Positions 10,475 through 34,147 of a stretch of DNA of 64,000 bases are shown piece by piece. The position numbers and the translations under genes were made by a program. The DNA is from Isoetes taiwanensis (lineage: Eukaryota > Streptophyta > Lycopodiopsida > Isoetales > Isoetaceae). Within the stretch, counting starts at the first letter, position 1; each line of letters begins with the position of its first letter. The DNA lies in contig JAJEKV010000062.1 of assembly GCA_021234155.1 (NCBI GenBank), forward strand, positions 7,890,425-7,954,424, in the 5' to 3' direction. A model generated the notes under the pieces. It made no database searches, had not been told where the DNA came from, and was given only the letters and a program-made list of their open reading frames with translations.

Positions 10475-11980
10475 TTGTCTGAACTCGGTCTGCTAGACAA
10501 GTATGGCGTGTCTACTGATGACATCAAGAAATACGTCTTCTGGTCCAAGGACTTTCTGCAAAACAGGAAATCAAAGAACCAACAGCACACTACAAAACTA
10601 TCAGATAAGATGATGGCTGAGCTGAGAAGAAAGGTTGCCATCCTGAAAGATGCTGGTGGTGACTTACCCGCACTCCAATACCTGGTCTCTACTGGCTATA
10701 AAGGTCTCCTACTCGATACAACAATAAGCCCTCGTAATATTTCTCTGTTTGTATTGGATAGCAGGACTGCAAAAGGAGAGAAGGGAATGACTCAAAAAGA
10801 GTGCAACAGTTTTTTTACTAGCTGCATAGGCTTAACAACTGAAAAGCTCTTTACTATTGTCACCATATGCCCCCCAGGAGAGCTTCATATGCATGCTTTG
10901 GTGACTTTATATGACTTGGAATGCCTAAAGGTCGTTAGGGAAGGTACCCTTCTCTTTGAGACAAAGGATACTGATTTGAGGATGCAGTTTAAAAGCGCCT
11001 CTATAATCTTCATAATGATATCCCTTGTGCCAGATGATGATTATGAGGTAGCTAAGAGCAAAGGGACATCAGATAAAGGTGCATGGCAGTGTTTTCTTTT
11101 GGATGAACCCAGCTTGAAAAATGTGTTCTACAAAGCAGATGATGAGGACGAAGCGAATGAATGCCAGGAATTTGATGTTTCTGACCTTTACTGGAAAGAC
11201 ATCACTCTGGAATTGCTGAGAAAAGAAAAGGGTGCCTTGAATAAACATGGGTTTGCAATCAATTTGGCAAGCTATCTTGTTGAGGCTTTTGCACCACTTG
11301 ATACCACTTGCTGTGAACTTCATGTTGGAGGGTATATTGGTAGAGAAGCCCTGAAGACATCAAGAAGATGTCTAAGTTTCGTCAACGATTACCAGTCCAG
11401 GGATTTCCTTGAAGTGTTTTTCGAAAAGGTACTAGCTACGGCTGATTGGGGTCCTCTCAAAGATAAAAACCCGTTGGCTTTGGTACCTTACAAAGGGCAG
11501 AAGCAGACTACTATTTCACAAAAGCCTCCAAGGGCAAGTCCAGAATGTTCAAAAAGCAATGCAACCCCCGAGGAGAAGGCCGCAATGCTGGCGCGGGAAT
11601 GTGAGATCATGGAGCAAAATATGGAGTCCATGCTTGGTAATATTCTAACTGGTAATGTTACACTTGGGCGTATGACTACAATAGCTCTTGATACAAGCCA
11701 TGATGATCATGCAATCTCAGATTCAACCACTGAGGTTAGGAATCAAATTCCTGAGGTAGCTTTCATAGAAGAGAACATGTCTGAACTAAACCGTGGAGTT
11801 GATGCTTCTGGCAGTGAGCATCCGGGGAGTGAAGTAGACGCTACGACTGCTGGGAATGACAACGATGATGAAAGGCAATTCACGCCAGGTGCAATATGTA
11901 GCTTACTTCTGACGGACAAAACGCGCTTGGCGTGTATTGCAGACCATTTTTGTATGGCTAACTCTTTGTTTTCCATGGTT
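10475..11980 (+). CDS. Hypothetical protein with a decayed DNA-methylase-like C-terminal region
   Basis: A long open frame of about 500 codons; it may be an exon rather than a whole gene, so the start is not fixed. Around residues 255-320 the text HGFAINLASYLVEAF, then ELHVGGYIGREALKTSRRC and DFLEVFFEKVL, matches the layout of N4/N6-type DNA methylases, where an anchor helix is followed by DPFxGxGT and a GRR-x-IG-x-E strand. The SAM-binding DPFAGSG is replaced by ELHVGGY and no DPPY-type catalytic motif is seen, so activity is doubtful. The C-terminal 120 residues are acidic and low in complexity. A GT near 11889 and an AG at 11982-11983 could bound an intron leading to the FCP1-like exon, though simple joining of these exact sites does not keep frame. 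The methylase resemblance is weak and needs a profile search. Confidence 0.5.
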
Positions 11981-11983
11981 CAG

Positions 11984-12608
11984 GGCTCCATCTGCTTGTG
12001 ACAAAATCATTGCCTTCGATCTGAATGGTGTCCTGTGTAAAACATTTCCTAAGAAGCTTATTAATAGGGATGACTTCGAACAAGTCCCTCTAGAATCGAA
12101 TACTAAGTGGATCTATCCTCGCCCACACTTAGAAGATATGATGAATGAGGCATTCAGATTGTTTCGAGTTGCCATATGGTCCTCAATGGAACGCAGAAAT
12201 ATTGATGAAGTTCTTAGGGTGTTAACAGACATGAATCGAGACTTTGTGACGATTTGGGACCAAACTAAGTGTATAAAGTTTCCACATCCAAGAGATCCGG
12301 ATGGCAAACCGGTCTTCGTGAAACATCTTGGTACTATGATGGATCAGCTTGGCATTCAAAGGAAAGAGGACATCATAATAGTAGATGGTGATGCTCTTAA
12401 GTGCTTTTATAACCAAGGTCAGGCTCTAAATCCACCAAGTTATACTCCACTAGATTACTCAACAGATGAGTTTCTAGTACTATTCATGCCCATTATGAGT
12501 GGCTTGGCTGCTGGTAAAACAGTATCAGATATTGTCAAAATGCATCCAGAACTAGATCGGACTAAGGAGATGGATCCCTATCTTGAGAGTTATTTGACAA
12601 AGAAATGA
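11984..12608 (+). CDS. FCP1/NIF-like HAD phosphatase domain, catalytic motif altered
   Basis: The frame reads from a likely splice acceptor (TTCCATGGTTCAG before 11984) to a stop at 12608, about 207 codons. It follows the FCP1/SCP fold of C-terminal-domain phosphatases, which remove phosphates from proteins such as RNA polymerase II. Motif I is FDLNGVLC, where DxDxT/V is expected, so the nucleophile Asp is kept and the second Asp is Asn. YPRPHLEDMM and FRVAIWSSM match the motif II region. KHLGTMMDQLG followed by IIIVDGD matches the final acid motif, which is usually DD. The altered acids suggest weak or no phosphatase activity. It lies directly downstream of the methylase-like frame on the same strand and is probably its 3' exon. 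Confidence 0.7.
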
Positions 12609-12934
12609 CTAGTCCCTCCATGATGTAATCTTTATATCAAGTGAATACAATGTTAAAAGTGTTCTGTGTATATTGATGTGTTGTTATCTACAAATGCTAA
12701 TCAAACAACACATTCTTCTCACTAAAACAAAAAAATGTTAAACCACCCACTACTATAATGTAAAAATTTGCAACCTTGCAAAACAGCATGTCACACACCA
12801 CAACACTATATTGAAAAAAAGGTATGCAAAAGTGGCGTGCTTTTGGAACAGACATAAATCCAATTTAAATGAATGATGGTTATGTCTTCTAGACCAAATG
12901 GTCTCACAGACAATAAATAATCATCTTATCTCAT
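12609..12934. other. AT-rich 3' flank
   Basis: Sequence downstream of the phosphatase-like frame. It is AT-rich and no element is recognised. It may hold the 3' UTR. Confidence 0.4.
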
Positions 12935-13063
12935 CTCCCTCCCTCCCTCCCTCCCTCCCTCCCTCCCTCCCTCCCTCCCTCCCTCCCTCCCTCCCTCTCT
13001 CTCTCTCTCTCTCTGTGATTGGGTCTCTCATCTCATTCTCCCTCCCTCCCTCCCTCCCTCCCT

Positions 13064-13097
<34 letters not shown>
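12935..13097. repeat. Two (CCCT)n-(CT)n microsatellites
   Basis: (CTCC)n runs into (CT)n at 12935-13014 and again at 13039-13097. Each array is followed by GTGATTGGGT, so the array and edge are duplicated. The second array adjoins the left arm of the fold-back element. Confidence 0.95.
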
Positions 13098-21409
<8,312 letters not shown>

Positions 21410-21678
21410 AGCTTACCTACCAAACAGAACAGGGAAGAAATATCCCATATTTTGGAGGCCGATTCAAAATTGGAGGGGAATTATCCCACAAAAACTTGAC
21501 CTACCGGAATGATTCGATGGAGTACTTCTCCGGCGGGAAACCAAAATTTGAGGCCTAACGGCCGCTGTTAGAGCTCGAGAGATGGCCTTCTCTCCTCTCC
21601 TCCCAAAAAAATACGTATAATTCTGGGAGGAGTCGTATGCGACGAGAGACGGGTATTTTGGCGAGCATGTGGCCAACC

Positions 21679-21680
<2 letters not shown>

Positions 21681-21747
<67 letters not shown>

Positions 21748-21759
21748 TAGATAGATAGA

Positions 21760-21793
<34 letters not shown>
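21681..21793. repeat. (GA)n array 4 with (GATA)n core
   Basis: GA repeats with a short GATA run at about 21742-21762, between the Harbinger flank and L-b2. Confidence 0.98.
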
Positions 21794-25965
<4,172 letters not shown>

Positions 25966-25988
25966 GAGAGAGAGAGAGAGAGAGAGAG
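25966..25988. repeat. (GA)n array 6 (short)
   Basis: About 23 bases of GA separate the truncated 5' edge of L-d from repeat X copy 2. Confidence 0.95.
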
Positions 25989-26630
25989 CCTGAGCCTAAG
26001 TGGCATGTTTGAGCCACCTTGGCATGTCGGAGCCTAGTTGGCATGTTTGAGCCATCTTGACATGTTGGAGCCTGGCATGTTTGAGCCACCTTGGCATGTT
26101 GGAGCCCATGTGGCATGTTTGAGCCACCCTGGCATGTCTGAGCCACCTTGGCATGCTGCAGTTGTAGGCTGTTGACTATGATTTAGCAAGTTGCACACTT
26201 CTATGCTGCCACATATTCTCCCATTGTAAAAAACTCCAGCTCTAGATGGACTCCAGTGGCCAGTTGTTAAGTGACCTTGAAATGAATAATGGTTTCTGCA
26301 CGCAGAAGAGAATAATATAAAAAGAAAACCTGGTCCTCATTATGTTGAGAACATAAGCAATGGAAATATGGAAAAAATACCCTATATCATTCTCTCCTTA
26401 AGGGAAACGTCTGGATATCAACAGAAAGAAGAATTTCTTCAAAAAACGACCATCGTTGCAATGTTTGTACTTGTCCAAAATGTGTTTCCATAATATTGTT
26501 GTTATAAGGATTGATTGGGGTGCAAGCTTCATACAATAATTTCTTTGCTTATGATACAATGCAATATAAGATGGAAGTTATTCGATAAATAAGCATAAAT
26601 CAAATATCTACATGTCTGGATTGGGGCTTC
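25989..26630. repeat. Repeat X, copy 2
   Basis: Matches 17407-17760 and 18816-19090, without the 1.05-kb insert. It begins with the GGCATGTTTGAGCC minisatellite (about 25995-26155). The match stops at GGATTGGGGCTTC near 26630. Confidence 0.9.
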
Positions 26631-27419
26631 CCGTCTATATGAGCTGTCTATCTTAAAGTTTCATGGCCTTGGCCATGATGTATCTGTTAAAGCCTTCCTA
26701 CTGCCACATGTTATGATTCAATGAACCTGCTGTATAAGAATAGACAAATATGAGATTGAAAAAATGTCGAATTCAAACCATTTGCATTGAAAAAATGGAG
26801 TGGTCTCCTTCTTTTACTACATAATTGAAAGAAAAAGAACTAAAACCAAAGATCGATCCCAAAATCATATCTCACGTAATCAAATAGATGTAAATTAATA
26901 GCATAAAACGAAGATTTATGTAACCCCCGTTCTTTCAAGCCTTTGCATCTGCGAAAAACATGTTTATGAGAGACCAAGAATATCGTAAGGAAAAACGAAA
27001 AGCTCAAATAAACCCTAACTTACAATTTGGAGCTTTAAGTCCATCTTCATAATGGGTCCGCATGCCTACTCACCATTAGTAAGCACCATATTTAAACTGA
27101 GTCAGCACGCATATAGAATGTTTCCAAAAATAATCTAGACATCCAAAGAAGAAATGTTCTCAAATCATACAACACAATCGTGGCATATGCACGGAGAAGA
27201 AGATTGGGAAGGGAAAATCGAAATCATAAGCAAAGATATGCATGCGTAAGAAGATTGGGAAGAGAAAATCGAAATCATAAGCAAAGAAATCTTATCGATT
27301 TTTGAAATCGGTTTTTTTTTTTTCAGAGTTAAAAACCCAACACCATAGGAAAATCATTTTAAAAAATCCCAAAAAGGTTTTTCTCCGAACCGAAAATCCC
27401 AAATTAACAAGATTGGTTT
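26631..27419. other. AT-rich spacer
   Basis: No gene is seen. A 40-base phrase (AAGAAGATTGGGAAG...AAATCATAAGCAAAGA) is doubled at about 27197-27288. The end, near 27395-27416 (AAATCCCAAATTAACAAGATTG), is nearly repeated at 53445-53466, so a dispersed repeat may lie here. Confidence 0.4.
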
Positions 27420-28710
27420 GGCGGAGGCTATGTCACCTTATTATCCTCGTTGCACACTTGTATTAGGTATTGTTTGGCAGAGGCTATTTCACTTGATTAT
27501 AGAGCCAAATTATATGTGACCCGACTGCCTCTTCAAATCACCAAATTTTTTCTGAAATCTTTGCCTGTTTTAAATCACCAAATTTTTTCTGAAATCTTTG
27601 CTTGTTACTGCTGCCCGAAACTAAATAGAGTATGCCTCAAGCCATTATGACAAAACGTTATGCCCAATGCAAAAATCCGACAAAAAATGTACGATTTTGC
27701 TTGGCTCATATCTTGGCACATTATCTATATCAAAGGGCCAAAGGCCTTCTCAACATCAAAGGGCAAAATGTTCATCTAATACATAGCAAAGGGCAAAAGG
27801 TTGAACTAATAAATACTTGGCACTTTGGACATCTTTAACATCTTGTGGAAAAATGCATTGAACAAAGAGTTAGAGAGGGTTGTACAGCTTTAGCATTAAT
27901 AGAGAACAATAGTTTTTGAGCTCAAGTACATGCTTGATCTAGTCAAGCACATAGGTCGAAGCTAAGAATACACAATAACATGCTTGATCTAGGTTGAAGC
28001 TCAAAATACACGAAGTTTCTTCTTTTCATGCTTCTCTATTGTGCCAATTGTTCATTCAATTTCACAAAACCATCATTTCCTTTCCTTGGATGTATAATTC
28101 AACAAGTAATCCTTTAGTATTTCCCATACTTGCAGCATTCTTTATCCTCATCCAGCCACCAGATACTTGCCACTAGATTCAGTTTTTATACAACTTCCAT
28201 ATGTACAAAATGTCATTAGAAAATGGTCATGGTTGTTCTACAGCTTCCATACGCACAAAATGGTCAGTCACTTAGTTAACAGTGCAATGATGCAGGTTGT
28301 ACCCCCTATTTCTCATGCATGCCCTGTGCATGGTTTTTGTCTGTCTCCTTGCTTCATCATCTAAGACAGTTCAAGCTAATGCAATGCATTCCTTGTACCT
28401 GAAGCACGAGGTTATGTGATCATTTGCCATTCCGGCGGCCTGCATGAAGGAGTAAATTACTGTTGGCCCAACTTGCCTAAACCCTCTCTTCACAAGCTCC
28501 CTGCTTATCAATTCCGACTTTGAGCTTTTTGAAGGCAGCTGTGTTGCAATCCGGCAGGCAGTCACAATTGGCTTCCGGTTGAAAAATCCCCACATGAAAT
28601 TATCGAAGGACCCAAATTCCTGCACAACCTGAAGAACCAAAATTGAGATTGAATTAGAATTCTAAAACAAGAGGACCCCAAAACGGTTAGGACTGTGACG
28701 AACCTCAAGG
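27420..28710. repeat. Duplicated segment, copy 2 (with the intact gene)
   Basis: Partner of 7600-8999. It contains the 3' flank, last exon, last intron and a few bases of exon 4 of the glycosylase gene. This is the likely source copy, because the gene continues beyond 28710 here. Confidence 0.9.
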
Positions 28711-29922
28711 ATACGTTTGGCATTTTCTACAACACCCTCCATCTTTCCGTCTTGTTGAAGAATATCTAATTCAGCCTTGAGAGATGCTATCTTGTTTTGA
28801 TCGAAACTTGCAACCACCACTGGGTCGAAGTCCATGAATGCAGCTCTAAGGAGATAACAATTGTCAGAATTGGGGACAAAATTTAGGAGGGGAAAAAGAG
28901 GTCTGTAAGGACATCAATTTAAATTGTTGCAGGTACTCACCGATATTGCTCACGCTTTACTACAATAGAAGACCAGCTGTGTTCTGCTTGGGCCCCTGCT
29001 AAGATCAACATCTCAAAAAGATTCCTGTACAAAAGGTAAAACTAACCTGGTCAACTTCCATAAGATATTGGTTGGGATTGTAACATGAAAAGGTAAAAAA
29101 ACAAACTAAGTTCGTACTTGTCATCGTGAACAGGAACTCCCCACTCCTCATCGTGATAAGCTACATAGGCTGGGTCTGCAGCAAAATCACGGGAAATTTG
29201 GCATTCAATTCACATTGAAAATGAAAACCAGATTGTCAGCATTGGTTAAAAATGTCCTTACCACTTTGTGGTGTGATCCACCCGCACCTTTTCTTCAGAA
29301 CTTTGGGCGAATCTGCAGCTGAATTTGGAGAAATTTTGGCCAGGCCCATACCTCCTCTGGTTCTAGAAAGCTTATCTGATCTTGGTGTGGCAGGGGACCT
29401 TATAGCCGGAGAAGCTGGAGAATTTATTGCCGAAGATCGAGGGGAACCTAATGAAAGCTTAACCTTTGGCATTTGAGCCCCCCTTGGCGATCTAATAAGG
29501 GGAGATGAAACTTCCAGCCCCTGCATTGAAATCTTTTTCACTTTCCCAGCCGATGTTACGGCACAGAGCTCTTTCTCATCAATCTGACTGTCGAAAAGTC
29601 GAGCACTTGACTTAATTGAAGCATCTTGAGCCGGATTAAAGACCTCAATGTTCACAGATTCCACAGATTCTATCTTCTCGGTCAAGACAAATGCATCCAG
29701 GACAGCGCCTTTTTCAAATGCATCCAAGGATTCCTTGAGAGCACCTTTTTCAAATGCATCCAGGGCTTTCTTGACAGTGTCTTTTTTAGGAGAAGAAATT
29801 TTGGGAGATTTGGGAAGTACCTTGGGCTGAGTCCCCTTAAGAACTGGACGGCCGATTTCAGGAGCGGTGATTACTTTTCCTTGTGGCCGCCGATTAATTC
29901 TTGCCTCGGAAGCCATAGCCAT
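28371..29922 (-). CDS. DNA-3-methyladenine glycosylase I (TAG family), five exons
   Basis: A base-excision repair enzyme that removes 3-methyladenine from alkylated DNA, probably in the nucleus or an organelle. Exons, read on the minus strand: 29922-29262, 29175-29118, 29024-28941, 28845-28704 and 28628-28371. All introns are GT-AG and the joined frame is open for 400 residues. The first 210 or so residues are a basic, Ser/Pro-rich plant extension (KVLPKSPKISSPKK). The catalytic domain begins at KKRCGWITPQSDPAYVAYHD. Zinc ligands of the bacterial enzyme have counterparts: Cys in RCGW, His in AYHD, His in NDHI and Cys in TSC. The pocket Tyr (VAY) and Trp (HSW) are kept, but the bacterial LEGQQ Glu is Ala (LAGAQ), so mechanism details may differ. 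The start is the first ATG (MAMASEAR); a second ATG lies two codons on. The last exon is duplicated at 8659-8916. Confidence 0.92.
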
Positions 29923-32900
29923 AGTTCGTCTAGTCCACTTCAAGAGAAAACTCAACGAATCACAAAATGCCTATTTCTTTCTACTCCAAGAAATGCTGCA
30001 GAGACGAAAAAAGACAGAAAAAAAGCAGGCCGGAAGCAAAAACGATCCGAAATTGCAAGAATTATGGATATAGAAAGCGCGGGAGGAATCGCCGGATTTG
30101 GCTATGGCGGTGAAGGGCGACCCGGGTTTTTTTGTATGCAACACGTTTGTTTGGTCACGTTATAAGGAGCAAAGAAGAATAATTTTAGTTGTTCACTAAT
30201 TACTTTAGTAACTTTTCTTTGCGTCCTGCTGATGCCACGTGGCCCTATGCGATGATGCCACTTGGCACATAGTCTTTATCCTTCCAGATCAGTAGCAAAT
30301 AAAATCAATGTGGCTAGGTGTAACATCGGATATAGCGTATGTTCGGCTTTTATCATGCCCTGTTTACAGCTATCCCATGTCTTCTGTCAGGAGAATGTTC
30401 TGGTTTTGTCTATGCATCTACAAACATGTCCTGGCCCATTGCTACACGCTCATCTTGTCTCTAACATCTATTGACCCCCGTGTCATCCGTCATGTTCACT
30501 AGCACTCGCTCTGTGCCCCACTCCTGAGGGATATATGCAAACAAACTAGTAGTTATAAGATTTTCACTTCCATCAGATAAATTTTGTTTGCTGATCTTAG
30601 GAAGTCTCGGATGAGGCTCCCAAAAGGTCTTGCTCTGTTTCGTTTTGCAAAAATGTTCCCTTCCTTTGCCAATGTTATGAGGATGACGTACAAACCAAAT
30701 CTAGAGAATTCAAAATGAGCAGATGGCACAAAGATGAGACTCTTGATGCATCTTCTCTACTAATATATGGACCCAGGCTATATGACAATAGCAAATGATG
30801 ATGTTTCTCCTCATTTATTCCTTTCTGTGCAAGAAAGGGCAAGGATAACCATATGAAAGTGAAATTTGTCGTCCCGGACAAAAACATGTGGGAGGATGGC
30901 TCTCCACCCTACTCGACCAACTCCAAACAAAATCAAAATTTTTGCGATGTTAAAACTGAGCACTCTTCTCTGCACCTTGCCTCTTCCCCCCCAATTCCAT
31001 TAATAATATGGTTTACATCGTTGCAATCATTCTGCTTCGGCCCAACAAGAATTCCATGTATGTCACCCTTATTTGTAGCAAGGCTGCCGACAAACTAACA
31101 ACAATTTTTTACTTGTCTCCCATAGGGAAAGATTCAATCTACGATTCAATTGATGTATAAAGCTTACTAGCAATTTCTTGAGTAGTTGAAGTGTTCGTCA
31201 TTTTCGTTAAAAGAAATCAAGAATAGAAGAGACTTTACCACTGCATAGACCAATTAGCCATGAGACCATATAGTTGGACTTGTACAATATTACTACTAGG
31301 ATTAAAAAACTGTTACATAAACACACCCAAGCTCTTACATGTAAGCAGCTGCCACAAGGACAGTTGTCTAAGTGGAAAGATAAGGGTGCACACAAAGCCT
31401 ACGATATATACATAAGCATGTAGACAAGGAGCATGATAAATACTCTAGCTAATATGTTAGATTCTGCTTAGAGAAGGTATTGGCTACTAAGGCTCGAACC
31501 TACTTATCTAAAATGTTTTTGCTCTTTCTCTCTCATGCTGATGTAACGCTTTTTCCGGCGTGAGTTTTGGAATCCACAAAGGCATTTCTGGCCCCTTTCC
31601 CTCCCATTACATTTTTCTCTAAAAGCCGTGTTTTTTCTGCTTCGTTATGCACATTATAGATGCTTACGTAGCAGAGGAGCGGATAGATCGGGCCTTGATT
31701 ATCATGATTCATCTGAAGTGGTCCTCATTGGATGCATCAGAATAGCCGTAGTTATTGCCATGTTTTTTATTATGCACTCTATTTGGATAGAGCACAAAGA
31801 AATAGAATTACTATTTGATAACCATGATCAAAACATATGGCTTTTGTGTTCTTCTCTTCCTTCTCCTTCCCTACCGGGTTGGGTATTTTTGAGCTCTGGT
31901 TAAGCTCACTTGAGGGCGTGACCTGCAATTCGTGAGCATGGATTTTCTATTCTATATTATTTTGATTTGCTTTCAATCCTCTTTCTGTGCTTTTGAGTTT
32001 AAAGATCTGATATGTTTTTATTTAGAATGCTCTGCATTTAACTTTTTGTTTGAGCACGATTGCTTCAAAATATCTTATCTTATCTTATCTTATCTTCAAG
32101 CTGACTAACATTTGTTTTTGTGTGGGCTATACAATATATCTCTTCCATCATTTGCTCTGCACAGGTGGTCAGAACAAAGGAATGTCGTCTAATAATATTC
32201 TGGCATAGAGAAGGTAGATCTGCGCCTGAAGGCAAAGATATCTAAATAGTCGTTTTGTGTGTAAGTTTCTTTACTAATGTGCAGGCTTATCAGCGTGGAA
32301 ATTAAAAATTGTGGCAAGAAAATAAGTTTGGTATATTATCATGGCGTTAGATCCCTTTAAGTTTTCTTTTATTTCGACCATCCTTCTGCTTGGTATTCCG
32401 ATCTTTTTTTAGTTGCCCAAAGGGAAAACCATGGATGAGGCAAGTTGATTGAATAATATTAGGATATGCTAATTCCACGTATAACATTAGGAATATCTCT
32501 GCATTGAAAAACTGAGGTCGAAGTTTTCTCTGTGCTATGTGAAGTTACTAGTGTGACATCCTACCATCTAAATTTGAGGTATATATGGCCCCTCTGTCTG
32601 TCAAAATATGCTTACAGAATCATGGGATCATCGGGGTCGATCATATGCTAAACATTTCCTTTCCTTCCAGTCCCTTTCTTCCAATTGACGGGAGCAACTT
32701 AAGCATTAAAGATTTTGAGATAATGAACCTTTCATTTTTTGCCTATTCTATTTGGCAAATCTAATTAACAGTAGACGGGTTATTGGACAAGATGCCATAT
32801 CTCAGACGATAAGAATAATAGGATGGGGTGGATCATTGGGCAGGAAAGTTGGGTGCTTGCTATTCAATGCTTCGGATCCCCTTCAAGTCTTTTGGCTTGC

Positions 32901-33717
32901 CTCAATCCAAAAGATCTTCTTCTAAAGAGGTATGTAGGTACATGTATCTCTCTTACTTAGAGGGAATGCACCCAGTTAAAATTGTCAATGTTCTTCTATA
33001 CAACGGTGGAGTATAATTTGCATTGAATGCAATCTTTTCAGCCTATATAGGCCATAGGGACTTGCTAAAAATAAATGATTCTTTTAAGGTGCTTGCATTA
33101 ATTTTCCACAGTCAATGGTCAATCTTGGAATGATCTTACATTGTGATATCCGATGTGGACACAAATTACAAACATAGAAGATGCGAAGAATGTAGGTTTG
33201 AGCAGGACAATTATGTTCTGGCTCCTGATCATGCATGTGCTAATGCAGATTAACTTCTCCTTTATTGTTGATGATGAATTTTCCAAGTGAAGGATGCAAT
33301 GACATAAAGAGTAAGATATAATATGTTTCTTATGATACCTTATACAATTTTAGATGAATGCATGATGGTTTTAGGACTAATACAAAATCAGTAAGAGATT
33401 AGATGTAAACATGGACTATTGTTGGTTTTGATATGGTTGTCAATCACAGTTACTGAATGATGCGACCTTTGAACTTCATTTATTGTACTTGGTCACTTTT
33501 TTTATTTTATTTTTTGAAGGAGTGAGATTTTTATTCATTATTAAAGGAAATTAAGTAGAAAAGTAAGATTACCCATGATCATAACGAGCCATAGAGTAGA
33601 TTTAGAATCCAGTTTATACGACAATGGAATACATATCAGAGTGGAAAAGTCCGTCTGAACAATGAAAATGACATAAGATTGGAGCAACAAAGTTTTTGCA
33701 ATAATAACTGTTTCATT
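29923..33717. other. Long unassigned stretch upstream of the glycosylase gene
   Basis: The first 200-300 bases must hold the 5' UTR and promoter of the glycosylase gene; no clear TATA box is picked. The rest has no convincing coding region, only short unrelated frames. A (TTATC)n run of five units lies at about 32072-32097. The T-rich stretch at about 33497-33545 (GAAGGAGTGAGATTTTTATT) resembles the end of a minus-strand L1 but is too short to assign. Confidence 0.5.
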
Positions 33718-34147
33718 ACACAACTACCATTGACATTATTAACACAAACCATTGCATTTAACATATCTACTTAATCCCCCTTAAACCCCCTTTGGTTTGG
33801 GTGCATATTCACACGGGGGGTTACTCCGGGCAACGAGAGCTGTCGGATGGGCATATTTGCCCTTTATTCCAAGATCTGGACCGTACATAGCGATCCTCGT
33901 TTGTGGGGTACGCATGTACAAGTTTTTATATACTGTATATTCAGATTTGTAAAATACTATAAGGTTTGAGAGAATGTACTTAATGGTGTTAATTTTGTAC
34001 ATGTATTATAAATATATTTTTGGAGCTCTCGCTGCCCTACGTAACCCCCCGTGTGAATATGCACCCAAACCAAAGGGGGTTTAAGGGGGATTAAGTAGAT
34101 ATGTTAAATGCAATGGTTTGTGTTAATAATGTCAATGGTAGTTGTGT
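33718..34147. mobile_element. MITE with terminal inverted repeats of about 105 bases
   Basis: 33718-33824 and 34042-34147 are inverted copies, nearly perfect, starting ACACAACTACCATTGACATT at the left edge. The arms include CCCCCTTTGGTTTGGGTGC and CACACGGGGGGTTAC. The 215-base centre has no coding capacity. Total length is 430 bases. Target duplications are not obvious, so the superfamily is unassigned. Confidence 0.85.

Noticed and set aside
29626-30165. Plus-strand 179-codon protein
   Set aside because: It is antisense to exon 1 of the glycosylase gene and has no feature of its own.
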